From positions 117,459-181,458 of the forward strand of contig CAJTWC010000002.1 in assembly GCA_910580185.1 (NCBI GenBank): a stretch of DNA of 64,000 bases, in the 5' to 3' direction. Source of the DNA: an uncultured Bacilli bacterium. Lineage in GTDB: Bacteria; Bacillota_I; Bacilli_A; RF39; UBA660. The notes under the pieces were generated by a model, which was given only the letters and a program-made list of their open reading frames with translations, was not told the DNA's origin and did not search any database. Positions 59,750 to 64,000 of the stretch are shown here, in pieces; positions within the stretch are counted from its first letter, which is position 1; each line of letters begins with the position of its first letter. Position numbers and translations under genes: made by a program.

Positions 59750-59956
59750 ATGACAGAAAAACAAATAAAAATAAACGCTTTAGTAAAAGCATTGCACGAT
59801 GGAAAAATTGATGATGATTTTTTGCACTCACAGGTTGAGATTATTAATCAATCTGTTAATTATGATAAAAATCATCCCCACTTTTTTGAAAGCAGTAAAA
59901 AAGATAATACTAAAGGTTATCCTGCGGTAAAGCGAAGAAATTGGGAAAGAAGCTAG
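59750..59956 (+). CDS. Hypothetical 68-residue protein
   Basis: AAAGGAG lies 8 nt before the start. The peptide begins TEKQIKINALVKALHDGKIDDDFLHSQV, helical, and ends in a basic, polar tail (YPAVKRRNWERS). It has its own terminator, so it is a stand-alone small gene. No family recognised. Confidence 0.7.
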   Translation: MTEKQIKINALVKALHDGKIDDDFLHSQVEIINQSVNYDKNHPHFFESSKKDNTKGYPAVKRRNWERS

Positions 59957-59984
59957 GTAAAACTACAAAAAAGCTTCTTTTTAT
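59945..59984 (+). terminator. Intrinsic terminator
   Basis: AAAGAAGCT and AGCTTCTTT form a 9-bp stem around an 18-nt A-rich loop, followed by T. Confidence 0.65.
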
Positions 59985-60016
59985 TATATAATTAGTTTAG
60001 TTTGGAAGTGATTAAT

Positions 60017-60988
60017 ATGTTTAAAATAGGAAATGTTGAAATTAAAAACAATGTTTGTTTAGCTCCTATGGCAGGTGTTTGTAACAGTGCGTTTAGAAGG
60101 ATAGTAAAAGAAATGGGGTGTGGTCTTTTATATGCAGAGATGGTTAGTGATAAAGCTTTAGTTTATGATAATGATAAAACAAAAGAAATGCTTTATATGA
60201 CAGAAAGTGAAAGACCTATTACTCAGCAGATATTTGGTAGTGATAAAGAAAGTTTTGTAAAGGCTGCTAAAATAATAGAGGAGGAAATGCATCCTGATAT
60301 CATAGATATAAATATGGGATGTCCCGTTCCTAAAGTAGCAGTTAAATCACAAGCTGGTTCAGCGCTTTTAAAGAGCCCAGATAAAATTTATGACATAGTA
60401 AGTGCTGTTAAAGCTGCGGTTAATGTTCCCGTAACTGTTAAAATAAGAAGTGGATGGGATAATAATTCTATTAATGCAGTGGAAGTTGCAAGGGTTTGTG
60501 AGAAAGCAGGAGCTGATGCTATAGCTATTCATCCTAGAACACGCAGCCAAGGGTACGCAGGAAAAGCTGATTGGAATATTATAAAAGAAGTTAAAGAAAA
60601 TGTAAGTATTCCAGTAATTGGTAATGGAGATGTATTAAGTGTTGAGGATGCAAAAAGAATGTTTGATGAAACAGGATGTGATGCAGTTATGATCGGTAGG
60701 GGGACGCTTGGCAACCCATACTTAATAAAACAAATCGTAACTTATTTAGATAAAGGTATTATAATACCAGATCAAACTCCAGTAGAAAAATTAAAAACAT
60801 GTTTAAAACACTTTAAGTATCTACTTGAAATAAAACCAGAGAAAGTAGCGGTATTAGAAATGAGAACTCATGGAGCTTGGTATTTAAAAGGTCTTCCCAA
60901 TGGTGTTAGTATAAAGAAAAAACTATATGAAATAAAAACGAAAGAAGAATTTATTAATACTATAGAAAGTTATATTGCTACCTTATAA
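60017..60988 (+). CDS. dusB: tRNA-dihydrouridine synthase (DusB-type)
   Basis: The 323-residue FMN enzyme has the TIM-barrel start LAPMAGVCNSAFRR, the catalytic-cysteine loop INMGCPVPKV, the RSGW and HPRTRSQGYAGKADW segments, and the phosphate-binding IGNGDV and MIGRGTLGNPYL. It reduces uridines in tRNA D-loops. ATG 60017 has GGAAGTGA upstream; a TTG at 60002 gives a longer form. Confidence 0.95.
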   Translation: MFKIGNVEIKNNVCLAPMAGVCNSAFRRIVKEMGCGLLYAEMVSDKALVYDNDKTKEMLYMTESERPITQQIFGSDKESFVKAAKIIEEEMHPDIIDINMGCPVPKVAVKSQAGSALLKSPDKIYDIVSAVKAAVNVPVTVKIRSGWDNNSINAVEVARVCEKAGADAIAIHPRTRSQGYAGKADWNIIKEVKENVSIPVIGNGDVLSVEDAKRMFDETGCDAVMIGRGTLGNPYLIKQIVTYLDKGIIIPDQTPVEKLKTCLKHFKYLLEIKPEKVAVLEMRTHGAWYLKGLPNGVSIKKKLYEIKTKEEFINTIESYIATL

Positions 60989-61047
60989 AAATACTTTTTA
61001 GCTTTTTATATTATCTGATGGTAAAATATGGTATAATTTATATGTAG

Positions 61048-61088
61048 GACAGAATTATACATATGGTGCTAATTGTCATAATTTTGTC
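61048..61088 (+). promoter_or_regulatory. Leader hairpin upstream of the TM2-insert membrane protein
   Basis: GACAGAATTAT pairs with ATAATTTTGTC (one G-U) around a 19-nt loop; a TATAAT box lies at 61032-61037. The structure sits in the 5' leader and has no T-run, so a regulatory role is possible but unproven. Confidence 0.4.
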
Positions 61089-61122
61089 TCACAAATCAAA
61101 TAATATAATTATGGGAGGATAT

Positions 61123-62817
61123 ATGAAAAAGTATAATTTATTTAAAGTGCTTGCAATAACGGTTATTGTAACTTGGATTTTAACTTTATTTATACCTTCA
61201 TCTTACTTAGATTATAGTGGTAAGGTAGTTACTGATTCAGTAAGTGGACTAGGTATTGTTGGGTTATTATCTAATTTAAGTATTTCAATATCATACTTTA
61301 ATGGTATTGCAGTTTTCTTAATAGCGGTAGCATGTTTTTATGCAATAATAAGCAAATTAGATGTATATAATAAATTTGTTGACAATACTGCTACTACTTT
61401 CAAAAATAAAGAAGGTTTATTAGTTACTATTACTATAATAGTATTTGGCGTTTTAGCTTGCTTGGTAAAAGATGCAATGATATTAATCATGTTTATGCCA
61501 TTTATTTATCAAGTGATGAAAAAGTTAGAAATTGATAAAAAAGTTATTTTATCATCAACTATAATAGCTACGTTTGTAGGAGCTATGAATGGCATTTATG
61601 ATAATACGTTATTTACTACGTTCAATTTGAAAGTAAACACATTATTATTAGTTAAATTAATAGTATTAGTATTATCATTAGCAATCTTAATTTTCTTTAC
61701 TGCACCAAAAAAAGTTAAAGATTCTAACAGTAAGAAGACTGCTAAAAAAACTTCAGATAAGAAAGCAGTTAAAGCATCTACAAAAAGTACAACTGTTAAA
61801 ACCGTGAAAAAGCAAAATTCAAAAGAAAGAAAAGTAAATAAAGTTGTTTATGCGATTTTAACATTATTACTTGGAACTATTGGTATTAATAAATTTTATG
61901 CTGGTAAAATAAAAGCAGGAATCCTAAATATTATTTTCTGTTGGACATTAGTACCTACAATATTATCGATTGTAGAATTCATAACCGTTTTAACTGAAAA
62001 AGCTGATAAAGATGGTAAAATCCCTGTTAATAGCAACAGAAGAGAAAACGTTTTATTTGCAACTAGTTTAGTTTTATTTGTATTGTTTGCAATAGCAACT
62101 ATTATTCCATGGGAATCATTATTTACTAAATTTACTGCATTCTCAGATTTTAATACTTGGTTATCAAACTTAAAAGTAGGAAAATATCAGATATTTAATA
62201 ACGTTATTGGTGCTCCAATGGCAACTGATTCTGCAACTGGTTCAACAACTGGTGTAATTAGTGCTATAGGATCATGGACAATGACAGATATGGCTATTTT
62301 CTTATTCATAATAACCGCAGTAATAGCTATATGTAAAAAGATTAAATTAGATGAATTTATATCATCTGCTACAAGTGGTATAAAGAAAGTACTTCCTGTT
62401 GCAATTACAGCTATGTTAATTAGCATTGTTCTTGTAATATCTGTTACTACAGGAATAAATACTACAATATGTAATTGGATTGCAACTTTATCAAAAGGAT
62501 TTAATATTGCAACAGCTACTTTATCAACTATGGTAGGAAGTGTGTTGACTGCAGATTTCTATTATTTTGTATCATCTGTAGCCTCATTATTTACTGGCAT
62601 AGTAAGTGATACAAATCTTTATGGTGTTATTGCTTTAATAGCACAAAGTATTTACTATTTAATGATGATAATAGCACCTACATCAGTAGGATTAATAATA
62701 GGTTTATACTACTTAGATATTCCTTATGGTAAGTGGTTTAAATACATTTGGAAAGTATTATTATCATTATTCGTTTTGATAATGATATCAGTAATCATAG
62801 TATTTGTATTAGTTTAA
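61123..62817 (+). CDS. Polytopic transporter-like protein with an inserted TM2 domain
   Basis: The 564-residue membrane protein starts at ATG 61123 (GGGAGGA upstream). It has about 5-6 N-terminal helices, a Lys-rich cytoplasmic linker (about 205-245), a TM2-like unit (KVVYAILTLLLGTIGINKFYAGKIKAGILNIIFCW, about 247-281), then more helices to the C-terminus. The outer halves look like one ion-transporter-superfamily carrier (AKDAMILIMFMPFIYQV and TSVGLIIGLYYLDIPYGKWFKYIW) into which TM2 and the linker are inserted. Substrate unknown. Confidence 0.78.
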   Translation: MKKYNLFKVLAITVIVTWILTLFIPSSYLDYSGKVVTDSVSGLGIVGLLSNLSISISYFNGIAVFLIAVACFYAIISKLDVYNKFVDNTATTFKNKEGLLVTITIIVFGVLACLVKDAMILIMFMPFIYQVMKKLEIDKKVILSSTIIATFVGAMNGIYDNTLFTTFNLKVNTLLLVKLIVLVLSLAILIFFTAPKKVKDSNSKKTAKKTSDKKAVKASTKSTTVKTVKKQNSKERKVNKVVYAILTLLLGTIGINKFYAGKIKAGILNIIFCWTLVPTILSIVEFITVLTEKADKDGKIPVNSNRRENVLFATSLVLFVLFAIATIIPWESLFTKFTAFSDFNTWLSNLKVGKYQIFNNVIGAPMATDSATGSTTGVISAIGSWTMTDMAIFLFIITAVIAICKKIKLDEFISSATSGIKKVLPVAITAMLISIVLVISVTTGINTTICNWIATLSKGFNIATATLSTMVGSVLTADFYYFVSSVASLFTGIVSDTNLYGVIALIAQSIYYLMMIIAPTSVGLIIGLYYLDIPYGKWFKYIWKVLLSLFVLIMISVIIVFVLV

Positions 62818-62840
62818 GAGACAGAAATGTCTCTTTTTTT
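62815..62840 (+). terminator. Intrinsic terminator after the TM2-insert gene
   Basis: AAGAGACA pairs with TGTCTCTT around GAAA and is followed by T. Confidence 0.85.
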
Positions 62841-62865
62841 GTATTAAGTTGTCTACTTTTAGTTT

Positions 62866-62916
62866 ACCAGTGCACCAGTGCATTTTTCACTCTCCCCCCC
62901 TTTTTCCACAGGAGAG
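62866..62916 (+). repeat. Tandem octamer and C-tract hairpin upstream of the second LRR gene
   Basis: ACCAGTGC occurs twice in tandem (62866-62881). CTCTCC (62890-62895) and GGAGAG (62911-62916) can pair, with a 7-C run (62894-62900) beside the left arm. The C-run is complementary to the downstream 9-G run. Confidence 0.55.
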
Positions 62917-62925
62917 CTTTAAACC

Positions 62926-62953
62926 TTGACGGGGGGGGGTATTATGATATTAT
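62926..62953 (+). promoter_or_regulatory. Probable phase-variable promoter with a 9-G spacer
   Basis: TTGACG (62926-62931) and TATTAT (62948-62953) are 16 nt apart. The G9 tract at 62931-62939 is inside the promoter and supplies half of the spacer. G-tract slippage would change the spacing to 15 or 17, altering promoter strength. It is 50 nt before the LRR start. Confidence 0.65.
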
Positions 62954-63002
62954 CAACATAGAAAATAAGATAATAGAAGGGTTATAAACAGGTGATGATA
63001 TC

Positions 63003-64000
63003 ATGAAGTTATTTAATAAAGACGAAGAAAAAAGAAGCGTTGGAAGACCAAAACTAGCATGTGATGAAACAAAGAAAAAAGCAATAATTTCAATATGTGT
63101 ATGTCTAGTTTTAGTATTAGCATTACTTTTAACTGGAGCATTTAAATTAAACGTAATAAATTTTAATAAGTTAAAGGGTACGGTAAACGTAAATTTATGT
63201 AGTGAAATACCAGCTAGATATCAACCTAGAAGTGAATCTAATCCAGAAGGAACTTATGAATATGGATTTACTGACCCAAAGTTTTATAGTGCGGTAGTAA
63301 GTACTTATAATTCAGATGCAACATATTGTAGTACAATAACAGAAGAGCAATTAAAAAGCATTACTAATTTAGAGGTTTATAGTATAAATATAGATAATGC
63401 AGATGGAATACAATATTTAACTGAATTAAAAAAATTGCAAGTTACAGGTAATAGTTGGTCATATATTGGTGGCGGAGGAAATGGTAATTTAACTAGTATA
63501 GATGTAAGTAAAAATACAGCATTAACAACTTTGGATTTGAGTAGTAATAAATTAAGTAGTATAGATGTAAATCAAAATACAGCCTTAACAAGTTTGTATT
63601 TGAGTGGTAATATTCTAAGTAGTATAGATGTAAGCCAAAACATAGCATTAACATCTTTGTATTTGTCTTATAATAATCTAACTAACATAGACGTAAGTCA
63701 AAATATCTCTTTAATAAATTTAGAATTAATATATAATAACTTAAGTAGTATAGATGTAAGTTATAATACAGCTTTAAAAACTTTGTATTTATCTGATAAT
63801 AATTTAAGTAGTATTGATTTAAGTAAAAATACAGCCTTAACAAGTTTGTATTTGAGTCGTAATATTCTAAGTAGTATAGATGTAAGCCAAAATGCCGCAT
63901 TAACAAATTTGAATTTGAATAGTAATAAATTAAATAGTATAGATTTAAGCCAAAATGCCGCATTAACAAATTTGAATTTGAATAGTAATAAATTAAATAG
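63003..64000 (+). CDS. Second LRR surface protein (partial, runs off the window)
   Basis: The frame from ATG 63003 (AGGTGATG upstream) is open to the window end: at least 332 codons. It repeats the layout of the 37368 gene: GRPKLA motif, membrane helix (about 29-50), LKGTVNVNLCSEIPARYQP, GTYEYGFTDPKFYSAVVSTYNSD, then LRR units of 21-22 residues (SSIDVSQNTALTSLYLSGN). The N-terminal 120 residues are nearly the same as the first gene, so the two are paralogues. It should also have a long beta-rich C-terminal part beyond the window. Confidence 0.9.
   Translation, partial: MKLFNKDEEKRSVGRPKLACDETKKKAIISICVCLVLVLALLLTGAFKLNVINFNKLKGTVNVNLCSEIPARYQPRSESNPEGTYEYGFTDPKFYSAVVSTYNSDATYCSTITEEQLKSITNLEVYSINIDNADGIQYLTELKKLQVTGNSWSYIGGGGNGNLTSIDVSKNTALTTLDLSSNKLSSIDVNQNTALTSLYLSGNILSSIDVSQNIALTSLYLSYNNLTNIDVSQNISLINLELIYNNLSSIDVSYNTALKTLYLSDNNLSSIDLSKNTALTSLYLSRNILSSIDVSQNAALTNLNLNSNKLNSIDLSQNAALTNLNLNSNKLN
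63480..64000 (+). repeat. Coding LRR array of the second gene (open at the window end)
   Basis: At least eight units of 63-66 bp are visible. Two units near the end (63903-63945 and 63957-64000) are identical in DNA over more than 40 bases, a sign of recent duplication. Confidence 0.8.

Noticed and set aside
62748..62987. 79-codon forward ORF over the TM2-insert gene end and the G-tract
   Set aside because: It crosses a terminator and the promoter of the LRR gene, and its sequence has no protein-like pattern.

Overview
The window is a low-GC, densely packed chromosomal segment of a Bacilli-type Firmicute. UGA is a stop: it ends agrA, and it is the regulatory codon in the prfB autoregulatory frameshift. 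Markers of endospore formation are present (spoIID, spoIIQ, gerQ). Gene order resembles the origin-proximal part of the Bacillus chromosome (mnmG-rsmG; parA-parB-mscS-DUF951-ychF-rpsF-ssb-rpsR-rplI-dnaB; walJ-rlmH). Blocks that are separate in Bacillus are joined here (rpiB-ywzB-spoIID-spoIIQ-mbl, hpf-secA-prfB-ftsEX, uvrB-uvrA-yvlD-lgt-whiA). The base composition and architecture fit an uncultured gut lineage near Erysipelotrichales/RF39, but that placement is inference. No tRNA, rRNA, CRISPR array or origin was seen.

Layout: 0-6.4 kb holds translation and tRNA-modification genes, an Asn-rich unknown protein, rpiB and a sporulation/cell-shape cluster. 6.4-9.3 kb is an agr-type peptide quorum-sensing locus split into two convergent units (agrA-agrC forward; agrB-agrD reverse), including a 41-residue AgrD-like precursor too short for normal ORF calling. 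9.5-20 kb is csp-hpf-secA, then a small accessory island flanked by decayed copies of the secA 3' end, then prfB-yitT-ftsE-ftsX-M23 hydrolase. 20.0-20.3 kb is a MITE-like element with 14-bp inverted ends and an 8-bp target duplication. 20.4-23.9 kb is a large membrane-anchored FIVAR/cadherin-like protein interrupted by a frameshift. 24-31.3 kb has pepT, unknown genes, uvrB and a dinD module inserted between uvrB and uvrA. 31.7-37.2 kb carries uvrA, a yvlD-lgt pair and an XRE regulator. 37.4-41.3 kb is a giant LRR surface protein. 41.4-54.5 kb is the conserved whiA-par-ychF-rpsF-dnaB-walJ-rlmH block. 54.5-63 kb has two tandem EEP-family genes, ung, lemA-like, gerQ, pduL, a FemAB-type transferase, dus and a transporter-like protein with an inserted TM2 domain. 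The window ends inside a second LRR protein whose promoter spacer contains nine consecutive G residues.

The genes combine core replication, repair and translation with envelope functions: three M23-fold proteins, FtsEX, MreB/Mbl, Lgt and a FemAB transferase. The most notable non-core signals are the unlisted AgrD peptide in a rearranged agr locus, repeated insertion at the secA 3' end, the MITE with an intact target duplication, and a probable phase-variable promoter in front of the second LRR adhesin.
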